A stretch of 64,000 nucleotides of DNA from Amborella trichopoda (lineage: Eukaryota > Streptophyta > Magnoliopsida > Amborellales > Amborellaceae), in assembly GCF_000471905.2 (NCBI RefSeq), contig NW_006495273.1, positions 1,961,528 through 2,025,527 of the forward strand. Direction: 5' to 3'. The position numbers and the translations under genes are program-made. This document shows positions 49,585 to 61,985 of the stretch, one piece after another. The notes below the pieces were generated by a model. It was not told where the DNA came from and ran no database searches. It worked only from the letters and a program-made list of their open reading frames with translations. Within the stretch, counting starts at the first letter, position 1; each line of letters begins with the position of its first letter.

Positions 49585-50416
49585 CAAATTGGGCTCGAAG
49601 TTTGTATATACCATGCTCCAAAACGTCCAATGAAAAAGCAATTTTCAGATCTAAAATTTCAGTATTCAAATCACCGAATGAGAATATACTTTTTCAGCAC
49701 TGAAACTATATCTAGGGCAATAGAGTACATAAATACACCTTAATTCTAGCGTTTAAAGTTGATGCTTTTCGTAAACCACAACCCGTGCCCCACCCCCACG
49801 CCTCAAAAACAACCCATGCTACACACACACAGGCCCTGAGAAATTGACCGTAGAGGGAGGAGCCCATTCCAAGGAACGCCATTTTTCTCTTTGGCCAGGT
49901 CATTCAAGATCAACCAAATGCAAGACGCAAGTTTGGCTTCGAGGATCATCGGTTTGAGCTACATATATAGGTCCAATTGACGGCATCGACATCCCTGGCA
50001 TAAGAAATTGACCGAGAAAAAACAAATTCCTGCCACAGATCGAACGCATTTGCCATCACTGTTCCAGAAAATATTCTTGAAAGACATTTGAGTTGTGTTT
50101 ACCCTGGCTTTTCCTCTTTCCCTTGTTCAATTACACAATAGAAAAATATCGGAAATGACAACATACAAAACTTCCACGGAAAGGCTCTTACTGAAACGTT
50201 ATACTTCCCTCGTCTTCCCAAACTCCTAAACTGAAGTTTAAAGCTCATACATCATAACCCAGCCTACAAACACTCAAAGTGATATACAAGCACAAAGGGG
50301 AGAGAAACAAGGGCAATAAGATCAATCCAAGGCACTAGTACATGCACAAATATACTCCGTGACAAATTAACAGTAATAAAAACCCAATCCAGAAACTCGG
50401 CCCCATCTTAAAAATG
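49585..50416. other. 3' flank of SR45a; no gene
   Basis: The 3' UTR of the minus-strand SR45a gene runs down from 50416. I could not fix the poly(A) site. No other coding signal. Confidence 0.4.
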
Positions 50417-53400
50417 TCACCTAGCATAGGCACTAGGACGTCGACCATGGCCACGGTCTGGACTATCATAAGGCGGGGAGTAAGGCAGAGATCTAGAACG
50501 TTCCCTTCGAGAGCGGCCACCTCCATAAGGAGACCTGCGTGGAGAATAATCACGACCGCCACGATAGGGTGATCGCCTTGGAGAACGTCGATACCCACCA
50601 TAGTCTTCACGGCCATATCCACCACGATACCTACCGCGCTCACGTCCTGAAAGATGAACAGATATTAGGACATAACATGTTCCTACGCACACATATACAA
50701 ATGCATACATACATATTATACAAACAACATTACACATATATGCAGAGGTATATATTAACACATACCTAGAATTCATGATAAGTTTTGACAAAGTTTTATG
50801 TTGACTGCCTACCTAACACAACCCACCTTTTTACCCAGGCTTGGACAGGGTTAAGGGAAAGCTTAAAGCCCTCACCCTTCTTAGACTAAACACATACCCA
50901 GGTAGTGGACACAAATGAGTGCTCATATTCATGTATGTATACATATGGAAGCTTATATATGCACGCACAAATGATATACATGCATATATGCATCAAATAT
51001 TTCTTTTATTTTTATTTTTTTTGGGAAAATGTGTGTAGAGATGTGAATTTGCATGTCTCCTATACGTATGTGCATGTATTCACATAGGCATGTCTATGTA
51101 TGTGCACGCATATACGACATGTATACGTATAACAGTATACCAGTACATATCTACGTTACAAGGACACATAACACGTGGTGTCCAACACAGATACGTGCAT
51201 CAGACAATTGGCCTATCAGACATAACACACCTACACACCATTCACGAGGAGTGTACTTTTTAAGTGTCATTAGAGACTTCCATAAAAAACAAATAAGCAA
51301 AAAAAGAAGTGTGCATGCCCTGTAAGCATCATATATTTGTGTCACAATCGAACCATATTGACTCACATGTATCGGCATATACACATGGTTATAGTTACTG
51401 TAGTACTGCACTATGTGTATACAGTATACCTGTTTTTACATGGCAAGTGTACATGAATATGTATATGCACAAAACATATTCGCATGCAAGGGGTAAAATA
51501 ATTTGCGAAAAAGGAAAGGCTTTTATTGTTAAAATATACACAAAGACTCACCAGAGTCTCTATTGCTTTTCACTCCAAGGTAGTTCCCAGGTGTTGGGGT
51601 CCGAGGGCGCCGCCTCCTAGACTGAAAGGCAAAACAAAGACCTCAGCTGGCAAATCCTTTTACATGCCTTCTCCTTACCACCTCAGTTGTTGAGCAATAT
51701 GCATTAGTAGCAAAGCAGAGGTAGCATATTATCCCATAAAAATTGAAATTAGAAACTATGATTAGATAATGACGATCAAGACAGGTAAAAGACGAACCAA
51801 TAGGAAGATGAGTAATAAGTCAAAACATATATACTTTTTAAGATAGAACATGTGATCAAACAAGATGGAGTCCATGATCTGAGGCAAAAGGAATACGAAA
51901 CACATTCAGGGATTTATTTGTATGCTAGCACCATCAGATGAATGCCAGGTTTTCTGAGATACCATATATATGCCCCACTAGAGTTGTTGGGAATTGTCCG
52001 TTGATTAGTCGATAGAGTTGAAGGTGAATGCTGAGGTTGTTTAGTTGGGGCAATATTTGATATGTTAAGTTGATGAGAGATGCATGGGAAAAAGCCATTA
52101 GGCTGTTGGCCATTCATCAAGCTGTTTGTGACTTAAGTTGAGATGCATGACTGATCTCATCATCCTGATGGCTGAACCCAATTTCTTCTGAATATAGCAA
52201 AAATCTCAAGGTTAAAAAGGCAAGGATAACAGAACCATAATCCTGCCAGCCCAACCCTACCTTTCAAAATTCTTTCCCATAATCAAAATTAGGAGGAAGA
52301 ACCATTACCTTTTCCACCGTGATGTATCGCCCCTCTAATATCGACTGGTTCAGATACTTGATGCATCGGTCTGCATCCTCAAGAGTATCCATGGTCACAA
52401 AAGCAAAGCCTCGAGAGATGCGTGTACGAGGCTCCACAACTAGGCGGCAGCTGGCGACCTATCAAGAACCGAAAATCACACTAACACAATGGGTAAGAAA
52501 GAAGGCAGAAGTACACTATAAACCCATGGACTATGGGAAAAACAATACCATGGAGTCATCAAAGCCCATTAAAATGGACTGCAATGGAGAGAGAGAAATG
52601 GAACTGTGTGTTCATGTCTTGTTTTGGTAAAAACCACACTTCCTTTCACCATCAAATATCAATAGAGGCGATGACCCAATGGACTATGGGAGAATCCATA
52701 ATCCATTGGATGATGGTACTCTTTACCCAAACATTAAGTGCTCATCGTGAAACATAGTCCAAGAGCTTGTTATAAAACTCAGCAAACAAAAAAAACCGTG
52801 AGAGAAAGAGAGAGTAAAATCCAAGTGTACAACTAACCTTTCCCTCCCGGGAGAAGTGCTCCTCAACGTCCCTTTCTGTAACCCTAGTAGATAGTCCAGT
52901 AACATAAAGAGTGTTGCCAGGGTTTACAGCATCATTCTTACTACCCTTGTGCCTAGGGCCATAAAAGATAACAATAATCAATTATTATTCAGTAGTAAGT
53001 ACACATATAAATAGTCCCTTCTTCCAAACTTCTACCTGTCAAGACTTCCTGATCTGGTTATCGATCTCGATCTTGACCTGGATCTGGACATGGACCTAGA
53101 ACGTGCTCTCACAGGTGAAGGGGACCGCGAGTACCTAAGTTGCAGTTACAAATTCAAATGACATCTATGCACCCAAATACTGTTCCCAGAAACTTTCTTC
53201 TCAGACTAAGTATAGTATTTCCTTTTGATTGTTACACATATTTACACAGTAAACTAGGCCAACATTCAATAGGGAAAATACAGCAAAAAAATCACAACAA
53301 ATGGCAGCAATAAAAAAATGTCTATGCCGAAAACTATCATCTCATACAGCAGTACAGCACCACACATTCTGGACTGCCAATTTCCAGCAATCTATGAATA

Positions 53401-56279
53401 GAAATTACTGCTGAAGGGAAGAATCGTCTGTGAACAAAAAACCGGAGGCAACAAATAATAATCAATAGACAGAAAGTTTGAGACAAGGTTTCCGGGAGTC
53501 GACAGGTAGCTCACCCATCAAATAAAAAGATAGGCATATTGGAATACCAATGATAGGATTGCTCACTACCGATATGTATATACAAGGCTAGCAATCAAGA
53601 AGTTTAGAGATTTTTCTTTATTCAACTGAGCTTTTGGAATGGATTGGAATTCTAGGTGCAATGATAAACATGATAATGCACCAGAAGAATGCATTCATCA
53701 TCCTATAACGAGTGTGAAGATGCTGTGATGGCATTGATCATTACGCATTTGAATAGAACAAAGTAAATATTCAGTAAAATGATTCTAAGGATGCCACCTG
53801 ATGGTCACAATCAAGCCTAGAGAGAGAAGATTATTCACAATTTATGCAGGTAGATAAAAAGGTACATGGCATGCTTAAAAGACTAAAGCATAGAAACTAA
53901 CAAACAACCGCAAACCCGACCACACACAGCATGAAATGGACCTTGAAATAGTATCAGTTCCAATCACAACCGCTATGGAGAGTGCTTGCTATCTTGTTCA
54001 TATAGGCCAGATGCGCAAATAGGTGCACTGTTCACATCCAAGACAACCTCTAGGACTCAAAGGAGGGACGTAAAATAGTCCAACTGAAATTAAAGGAGAG
54101 TTTAATGTGAATCATAAAAGGAGAAACAAAACACAGAGAATATTGACCAAACTAAGTCTGAGACAGGAGAAAAATGGGGCAAATATTAGCAATCTGTACA
54201 ACTATTATATTAAGCATAAAGAGATACCCTTTCTCAGAAGGGGGAGGGCAAATATCATCCAATTAACAATAAAGTGTTCTGCTTATATGTCAAAATGGTA
54301 ATGTATACATATAAATGTCCACAGATTAATAATAGCTATCAGGGGGCATGAAGTTTCCAGAATCTAACTGCCCCTGGATACCGTTGTTCTAGGCAATCCA
54401 TCCACCACCCACTCCAATGGGTATGCATACAGATTCAATAACACAAAATCTGGCAATGTATAACTTGCACGAACAAGAAAAGGCAATGGATACAAGATCT
54501 TGCAAAAGACATCTGATTCTAATAGTATACAAGAAGCTCCTTTTCACCATCTGATGGCATCTAATCAGTCTCCTTCTATGATATGTTTGGACCCTAAAAC
54601 CCTTTTGTCAGGAATATTATGCCTTCCATCATTGCACTTCAGGCCAGACAACATCTGCATTTATAATGAAGCAGCCTGAGCTTCAAAAGAAGACCATCGA
54701 TGCCTCAACCAGGTTCCCCCCCCCCAGCACCATCCAAATTCATCTTGAAGTTATTTCTAGGAAGTCAACAGCGCTTTCCTAAGTTCAAGGTTCCAGTCTT
54801 TGAATACTCAAAGGACATCAATGCCTCCTCAACCAGGTTCCCTCCAGCAGCACCACCCAAATTCATCTTGAAAGGATTTCTACGAAGTGAACAACATTTT
54901 CCTATGTTCAAGGTTCAGGTCCTTGAATACTCAAAGACCAGTTTCCGGTAAGTGCAACTATCACTGGGCCACCCCACAAATAAATTACCCAAAAAGAAGA
55001 GTAGGCTGCCGAAGAAGGTAACACGTTTGTAATATGCGTCAGATGTAAATGCAATGGAATGATAGTCAACTGACATTGAAATGTGAGGCTGATTCAAGGG
55101 CAGCGAAAAAACAAATTTCTACGAAGTCGATACCATAGATGGCATCAAAAGTAACAACATTATCAGAGATACGCAGGCCAGAGATGCAACATCCGTAATA
55201 TGCCCAACAATAATTGTTCATTTGTTGTGAAATGCAGGTCAATTGAAAAGTGAACAAATTGGAGGAGTTCACTGAGATCATAACCAAATTCTAGGAATGA
55301 AAGCATAGGCTATTCCAGTGCACCAACAATATTACATTAGACAATCCAGAAACATGACACTATGTGCTGAACGAACTTCAAAGTGATTTTTATGGGAATG
55401 TCAATGGATTTTTACACGTAAAGGGGTAGCATGAACATGGAGATCCATCTATCCTCTGTATCAAATTGAGATACATGAAAATAAACAAATTCAGAAAGGA
55501 ATTAATCTACATAATACGTCTACTTCTTTACAGAGATACCAGGAGAATCATTGCGTATGGGGAATCTACATATAACGACCGAAAAAGAAGCATATGGATT
55601 GCAACATATAATGTCTACTTCTTAACGTAGCACAAACTTGTATTCCTTATGGTTATTTTCTCTTTGGATCAATGAATGGATGTTCATGATCTTGTGATAC
55701 AAAAGTTGTGGCAATAAAGCAATAAACCAGTGCTTGGAAGAATAATCATCAAAATCACTATGCATAAAATACACAACATCAGACAAAGAGACATGAGTAC
55801 CCCAAAACAAATATTTACAAAACATTTCATCTCAATTCGGTATATGTAACATGTCAAAAGACTTAGTCCCAACCCCAAGATAGCTCCCAAATAATATGTT
55901 TGTTTACTCTCTAAAAAATACATGTCAACAATCTGATACCAGAAACAAATAAATTTAAAGAAAGACTATGATTTTCATCTTTCAGGTTTCAGATAATGAA
56001 AAGATGAAACAACACAATCTGTGGAAAATTTATAACAACAAAATATTGGTCATTCCAATTAATTAATTTGTGGGTCACTTTCTAAGAGAAAAACCAAACC
56101 CTATGATCAAACTTAATATAGAAGTATCAAGAAGTAAGTTCGCAAACATAACTCATACCTTCTACGAGGAGAGTCCGCCTGCAAATAAATTTATGTAGAA
56201 ATAGTGAAAAAGTGCTTTAAAATTAAGGAACTAAAATGGAGATCAACAAATAGAGAGATTTTCACAAGAACCATACCAT
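50417..56279 (-). CDS. SR45a: SR45a / Tra2-like serine-arginine splicing factor, 7 exons
   Basis: Exons: 56279-56277 (ATG only), 56178-56159, 53134-53036, 52952-52838, 52458-52309, 51621-51552, 50646-50417. All introns are GT-AG and phases join to 687 nt, 228 residues. Residues 8-41 form the N-terminal RS region (RYSRSPSPVRARSRS, SRSRSRSRSITRSGS). The RRM spans about 54-130 with RNP2 LYVTGL (56-61) and RNP1 RGFAFVTM (95-102). RPRTPTPGNYLG (135-145) matches the Tra2 linker that follows the RRM. The C-terminus is Arg/Gly/Tyr/Ser-rich (GRYRGGYGRED, RRSPRRSPYRGG). Tra2-type proteins bind GAA-rich exonic enhancers in the nucleus and promote exon inclusion; plant SR45a is stress-induced and alternatively spliced (family knowledge). 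The long second intron is the place to look for that. No damage seen. Confidence 0.93.
50647..51551 (-). other. SR45a intron 6, rich in alternating purine-pyrimidine words
   Basis: The stretch 50680-51480 is dominated by CATATG, GTATAC, GCATGC and CACATA words. No exon or element recognised. Confidence 0.4.
53135..56158 (-). other. SR45a intron 2 (3.0 kb)
   Basis: By far the longest intron of the gene, between the 20-nt exon 2 and the RS-encoding exon 3. It includes the 123-bp tandem duplication at about 54693-54940. No exon that I can prove; cassette or poison exons are plausible because SR genes commonly have them. Confidence 0.5.
54693..54945 (+). repeat. Two-unit tandem duplication, about 123-bp period
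   Basis: AAATTCATCTTGAAG and TTCAAGGTTC, then CTTTGAATACTCAAAG or CCTTGAATACTCAAAG, occur twice at the same spacing. The plus-strand frame stays open through both units. It lies within SR45a intron 2, antisense to that gene. Confidence 0.85.
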
Positions 56280-56392
56280 TTTTTCACAAATAAATGAGAA
56301 AGAAGAGGGTTTAGAAAACTAGGGTTTGGGGTCTGATCGCGCTCGCATAAATACGACGGACGACAGGGTTAGTGGGTTTGGATTAAATAGGC
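56277..56392 (-). promoter_or_regulatory. SR45a: SR45a leader and core promoter candidates
   Basis: In transcript sense, CTATTTAATC at 56390-56381 is a TATA-like word and AAACCCTAG at about 56327-56319 is a telo-box-like motif, common near start sites of plant ribosomal and RNA-processing genes. The leader would be about 75 nt. Inferred from sequence words only. Confidence 0.4.
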
Positions 56393-56859
56393 AGAGAAAT
56401 TGAATACGCCGCACGTGCTACTCGCTTGAAGGGAGACAAAAGTAATATATTTTATAATCCCGCAGGAGCAAAATGCATAGTTGCTACCTCGGGCAGAACC
56501 CTAGCTGAGGTATTTTTGGACCCTGAAATTTGAGACATGTTGCGTGACCCTGACACTACCCCAAAAACAAAATAAATAAATATATTCGTAAGATAAATTT
56601 AAAAATCCACTAAACCTACATTTAAAACAATCACATTCTAAAATTGCATGTGCCCTTGCATGGCCATATCCGGTGTTTTAAAGCACGCAATTTCTTACCC
56701 GAATCGTTGATCCATATAGAAATCAGTCGCAACCAAACTAGTTTTGGGATGGTGTTGGTCATGGCCTAATTCACAACAAAACTCCCCTTTTATATATATT
56801 TTTTCATTTTTAAAAAACTTATCTCATATTTTATTAGGTAGAAATGAGTCACCATAAAC

Positions 56860-57830
56860 TATATTGACATAATGAAAAACATATATGAAGGAGATATAAC
56901 TAGTGTGCGGACAACTAGTAAAGAGACGAGTGAGTTCCTAGTGACAATAGGCTTATATCAGGGATCAACCCCATATCTCTTTGTTTTGGTTACAAAATAC
57001 TTAACCATGCACTTACAAGATGAGCTAATATAATGTATATTGTTCTCGGATGACATAGTTTTGATCAATTAGACTAGAAGCAATGTCAATGCAAAGTTTG
57101 AATATTTCATATATGCTCTAGAATTTAAAGGTTTTAAAATTAGTCAAACTAAGAAAAAATATATAGAATACAAATTTAGTAATAATATGAGTAGAAACAG
57201 TGAAGTCGTTAAGATTGATGGTCAATAAATACCAAAAGAGATTGTTTATGATATCTAGAAGAGTTAAGAGATTGAGAAAGATGACGCGCATAGAATTAGA
57301 GATGGGTGTGTGAAATGGATATGTGCATTCGGAGTTTCATGTGACCGTTACATACCACTGAGACTGAAGTGGATGTTTTATAGGACGGTTGTAAGACCAG
57401 TCATGCTTTATGGGACGGAATGTTAGGCGATCAATAAACAACACATCCATATAATACGTGTAGCTATGTTGAAATGGATGAGTGACAAGACAATAAAAGA
57501 TAGAATTTGAAATGAAAATATATGAGGGATTTATATGTTACTTTAATAAGCAATAAGATGGGGGAAAGTAGATTGGTCATATGCAGCATAAACCTAAAAC
57601 AATTCCGGTTAAGAGGTGTGATTGGGTTTAAGTGAGGCTTTAAAAGTGCAAGGGGCAGGCCCAAAAGCGCATGGATAGAATTAGTGAGAAAATACATGGT
57701 GACTTTTGCTCTTACTGAGTGTGTGGCCTTTGATAGAGAAGCATGGAGTAACAAGACTCATGTAGCTAACCCTAAATAAATCAGATGAGGTTTGGACGAC
57801 ATTGATGATGATCGTCTAATGTTTTGTTAA
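56860..57830 (+). mobile_element. RTE LINE relic, RT catalytic region to tail
   Basis: Frames encode NIYEGDITSVRTTSKETSEF, GLYQGSTPYLFVLVTKYLT, CILFSDDIVLIN (FxDD catalytic motif), DAHRIRDGCVKW, PLRLKWMFYRTVVRPVMLYG and TEC. A degraded 3' end and a GATGATGATC tail near 57810 follow. Several stops and frameshifts: inactive. Confidence 0.85.
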
Positions 57831-58201
57831 GTATTCTCTAAAACCCCACCCCAAAAACCTATATTTTAATATATATTTTTATTTCAACCGTGTTTTTTAA
57901 AAAATTGATTATTTTTCAGATTGATCCTAACCGATACAGGTCACTGATCCAACGACCAAATACATATTTGTGGGTGAACGATATGCCTCTGATATGAGTT
58001 TGCAAACATTGACCATATCAAAGTGTTTAAACACTTAGAAATCTCTTTTCTTCTTTATGTATTTGAAAAAATACTTATCTAGTTCTTCTAAAATAGATCC
58101 CCATATTTTTATCAAGAAAATCATCCTAAATATCTAATTTTCCCAATGGAAAAAGTTTACAAATTTACTCATAATCATGTGTATATTATGAATTTGTTAT
58201 A

Positions 58202-58500
58202 GGGTGTGGTTTGTATAGAGCCGACGCTCAAAACAATCAAATTAGAGCCCACCTTCAAATAGTACCGAGAAATATGGTTTCATAATTGGAAATTTTTTAC
58301 TATCCTTGAAATATATTTCAATCTTTAATTATAAAATTTAAAGCTCTAAAAATAGTGTAGATCGAGCAAATCTATGAAAACTTGAATAATTTAAAAATTG
58401 ACGGTGATATTTGAGCATCAAAACAACATTTTCTAATGAAAATTTTGAGGTAGGCTCTAATTTTATTGTTTAGAGCCTAAGCTCTATATTTACTTTTTCC
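58202..58500 (+). mobile_element. MITE family 1, copy E, intact ends with internal deletion (299 bp)
   Basis: Left GTTTGTATAGAGCCGACGCT and right AGAGCCTAAGCTCTATATTT ends are inverted repeats of each other and of copy C. Flanks ATTTGTTATA (58192-58201) and TTTTGTCATA (58501-58510) agree at 8 of 10 positions, a plausible aged 10-bp target duplication. About 90 bp of the middle is absent relative to copy C. Confidence 0.82.
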
Positions 58501-58721
58501 TTTTGTCATATTATAATCTATGAATCTTCGAATTTCTTATCTTCCAAGCAAATACAACGGCCAATACTAAAATGCAACGATCAACTCTCACTATTTGTTA
58601 TATATTGCAAGTGTTTGCGTCAATTTTTATTTTCTGTTTCATGGCCGATTTGTATGTTAGATGAAAAGATATCTTCTTTTTGCGTTTTTTGTAGTTCACT
58701 AGATAATGATGTTCAACTATG

Positions 58722-58880
58722 TGTTTTTTTGGGTAGATAAGTGGAGGAATAACAGCCTTACCCGTTTTTTTTAGAAATAATTAGAGGTTTTCCAATGCGT
58801 TAGTGGGAATGGAAACTTATATCGATAATTGAGGCTCAAGTGGTGCTACTATCACGACCTCAACCCCATTCCCATGCTCA
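58722..58880 (-). mobile_element. SINE family B copy
   Basis: Shares GGGAATGGAAAC and TGCTACTATCACGACC, then the GGGTA border next to a T run, with the copy at 13905-14085, in the same order. On the minus strand this gives A-box-like, B-box-like and oligo(A) tail. Confidence 0.6.
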
Positions 58881-59019
58881 ACTATGTGTTTACACATAAA
58901 GATATCAATGAATCCTATTAAATGGGAATAAAATGTAGTATTCAAAATGCCACTATTGTCACCTAAAAAATTGTATTAACAATACAAGAACGTGCACGGG
59001 AATATCAAACAAGCTTTAT

Positions 59020-59120
59020 TTTTTATTTTTGGTAGTTTAATTGAGATACCATTATTTACCTATGATAGGAATGGAACTCAACATGATACATTGTGGTGGC
59101 TCACTATGCTGACCACCTAG
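59020..59120 (-). mobile_element. SINE fragment
   Basis: Minus strand GGCTAGGTGGTCAGCATAGT (A-box-like), then GAGTTCCATTCC (B-box-like). Related in style to family B but too short to place. Confidence 0.4.
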
Positions 59121-59753
59121 CCTTTAGTCCATTCATAAATCCAATCATTGTTCCTCTTAACGGTAGGTCTGGAGCGTATGATGTTGTTATCTCGTGGCAT
59201 CAATGCCCCTATCCTATTCCCAAACAAATTTAAACCATTTATTGGTTTGTGCATGTCATCATTTCAGAGGGGCCATCCATGCTAATCTTCTCTTAAATGC
59301 TCCAAAATTTTAAATGTAAATTTATTAAATATAACATCTTAGAAGCAGTAGAAATATGGTTAGTAATAAGCAAGGTTCAAATCCCATCACAATTACTTTC
59401 TTTTGTCTCTCATTATCATGCACTATTAACTATATTTTCGATATTGGTGACTACCATTAATCAAAAATTTCGACACTAATATTGTGCAAATACCTATTTA
59501 GAAATATTTTATTTTGTAAGTGAGAAAAATACTACATAAATATGTTAGAATCTAAGAAATAGAGGTTCATGAAGTGTTCAATCGAAACCTTAGAGGGGAT
59601 TTCTATGTAAATGTGCACCATGTATCAGCTAAGGGGTATATATGTATATGTATGTGCGCGGGTTTGTAGAGGAATAAGTTTTGGCGTGTTCCTGATCAAA
59701 TGTGTGCATTTCAAAAAATCCATCATAAATCTACAATTTGGAGTTAAAACTTC

Positions 59754-60711
59754 AGAAGTTATCATAAATATACTTATATTTTAAGAAAATTGTAAAAAAA
59801 ATCCTAAATTTTACAAAACCTCGGCTACACCTTTTTTTTATCAAAATTTGGCTTTTTTTGGATGAAATTACCCTTTACAGTAGTCAATTTACCGTAAAGA
59901 ACATTACGGTAATTTAAATATCGTAATGTATAGAAAGGTGTTTACGGTATTTTATATACCATAATATAAGAAATACATTTTACGGTAATTTCACTAACGT
60001 ATTGTATTAACTGGAAATTACGGTGCACGAAGTACCGTAATGTCTTTCGGAAATTATACGGTAATCATATTACCGTAAATATTTCCCGCTTTTTTTTTTT
60101 TTTTGGAATTTTTTCATAAAACCTTATTTTGACGATTTGTTTAGCAGTTTTATATATAAAACTAACAACCTTATATAACTTGAAAACAACTTAAAAACGT
60201 AGAATAAATCCAAACAAACACACATACCTGTGACAAGGGAGAGAGTTCTATAACGACAGAAGGAAAATCGTAATATTCGAAGGGTTCACAGACCGTAATG
60301 ACATAATGGGGTTGCGGGTTAGGGTTTATAGGTGCCAAACAATTACGACAATTCGATTGCCGTAATAGTATTTGAAGTCAATACGGTATTAAGAATACCA
60401 TAAAATAAATATAAGGTATTACGGTACTCTATTTATCGTAATACAAATTCAAAATATTACATTGTATTTTGTACCGTAATACAAATTCAAAATATTACGG
60501 TGTATTTTGTACCGTAATACTAATGCAATGTATAACGAGATTTACATTACCGTAAAGATATAATGTAGTACGGTAGTCTTTCTACCATAAAAGGTACTTC
60601 CAAGCAAAAAAAAAAGCCAAAATGGGGAAAAAGGGTGTGGGCGAGGTTTTGAAAAGTTAGGGATTTTTTTCCACTTTTACTAAAATTTGGGTATATTAGC
60701 GATAATTTCCC
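59754..60711. mobile_element. Non-autonomous Mutator-like element (958 bp), about 108-bp inverted ends, 10-bp target duplication
   Basis: TTAAAACTTC is present exactly at both borders (59744-59753 and 60712-60721), a 10-bp target duplication as made by Mutator-type transposases. The left end (AGAAGTTATCATAAATATAC ... ACAAAACCTCGGCTACACC) matches the reverse complement of the right end (GGGAAATTATCGCTAATATAC-like ... TCAAAACCTCGCCCACACC) over roughly 108 bp. Inside are many TACCGTA and TACGGTA words. No transposase coding sequence. Confidence 0.87.
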
Positions 60712-61518
60712 TTAAAACTTCATATGTCAACAATCTCAATTTAAAACAAATAATGGAATTTAAAATTTCAAAAAAAATATTTTGAAAGCACTAAAATAAG
60801 CTGTAAAAAAACTCCATAAATAAAGTTTAAAATATTTATTTTTTATTTTTATGTTTTGTTTGACTCATAAATATGTTGGTAGTTATTATCGACCTAGTAT
60901 TTTTTGCTAATCTACCCAAATGCAAAAAAGATCACCTCCTGCACATATTATGTAAACACTCACAAATTATTGCATCTGCTCATAAATACGTCATCACGGT
61001 ATCAATAACATTAAAGGCTGATGGTTCTTACATGAAAACCAATCTATAAGGGCAAGCTCTCTATGTTTCCCCTACATCATAAAATATGCATATATATCTC
61101 CTTATCCAACCATGCATTCTGAATGGACGGTTAAGATGATCCCAATCACAATGTCATGTCTTTACACCATTTTATTTATAAAATATTTTGATACCAAAAT
61201 TTGGGCGTCCACTCCTCTCTTAAGCTCCCACTTATAAAAAATATAAAAGCAATATTCCCAATAAAATAAAAGGACCAATTTTGGTCATTATAGTTTATTA
61301 AATTATTTTTTTTAGATGCGTCCCATTGAGAAGATGGCACGTATCAAATTTGATATTCATAAAATTTGTAGAAAAAAAAAAGCTAAAAACAAACGGTGAG
61401 TGGCAACTTGATCTAAATTGGACGGTTGGATGAGTGGAAATATATATCTTCTATATTGTAGGGGAAGTACAGAAACCTTTCCTAATCTATAAACACGGTA
61501 CTGAACACTTTCTAGGTA

Positions 61519-61531
61519 GGGGGGGGGGGGG
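61519..61531. repeat. G13 homopolymer
   Basis: Thirteen consecutive G on the plus strand; sequencing length may be unreliable. Confidence 0.9.
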
Positions 61532-61892
61532 AAGCCATTAGTCACATGTTGCATATCGGATTGGCCAGCTCAATTGATTTTAAAAGATTCATCGTCCTAT
61601 TCAATTTGTGATTAATGTGTATCTTGCTCATCCAAAAGGAAGAACATTCCAGAAGACACACAAAGTTATGCATAGGATTTCCCAAGGAAAATGCAAAGTT
61701 CAAAATCCACAAAAGCGAGATCTTCCAACTTTATACTTTGATAATGGATGATTTGATGATATATAAGATTTTCAAGTCCTTTTATTCCCTTTTGTTACTT
61801 ATCTTTGGGAGTGGAACATGGTATTGACCATTCTTTATTGTTTGACATGAACATGGGAAGTTGGGTTCAAAATTCAAATAAGAAGTTTTAGA

Positions 61893-61985
61893 CTGTGATA
61901 CACCCTAAAGCCATTGGATTTCACATCTAATGATCAAAGTCGGCTGTTGCCTCCTTGTATCAAAGATAAATTATAGTGAAAAGAT
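61893..61985. repeat. MITE family 2, half copy
   Basis: GGATTTCACATCTAATG and CCTTGTATCAAAGATAAATT follow the right half of the element at 6045-6255. The left half is missing. Confidence 0.55.

Noticed and set aside
59889..60600. CRISPR-like array (regular TACCGTA repeats)
   Set aside because: Spacing is irregular, the words are in both orientations, and this is plant nuclear DNA; the array belongs to a transposon.
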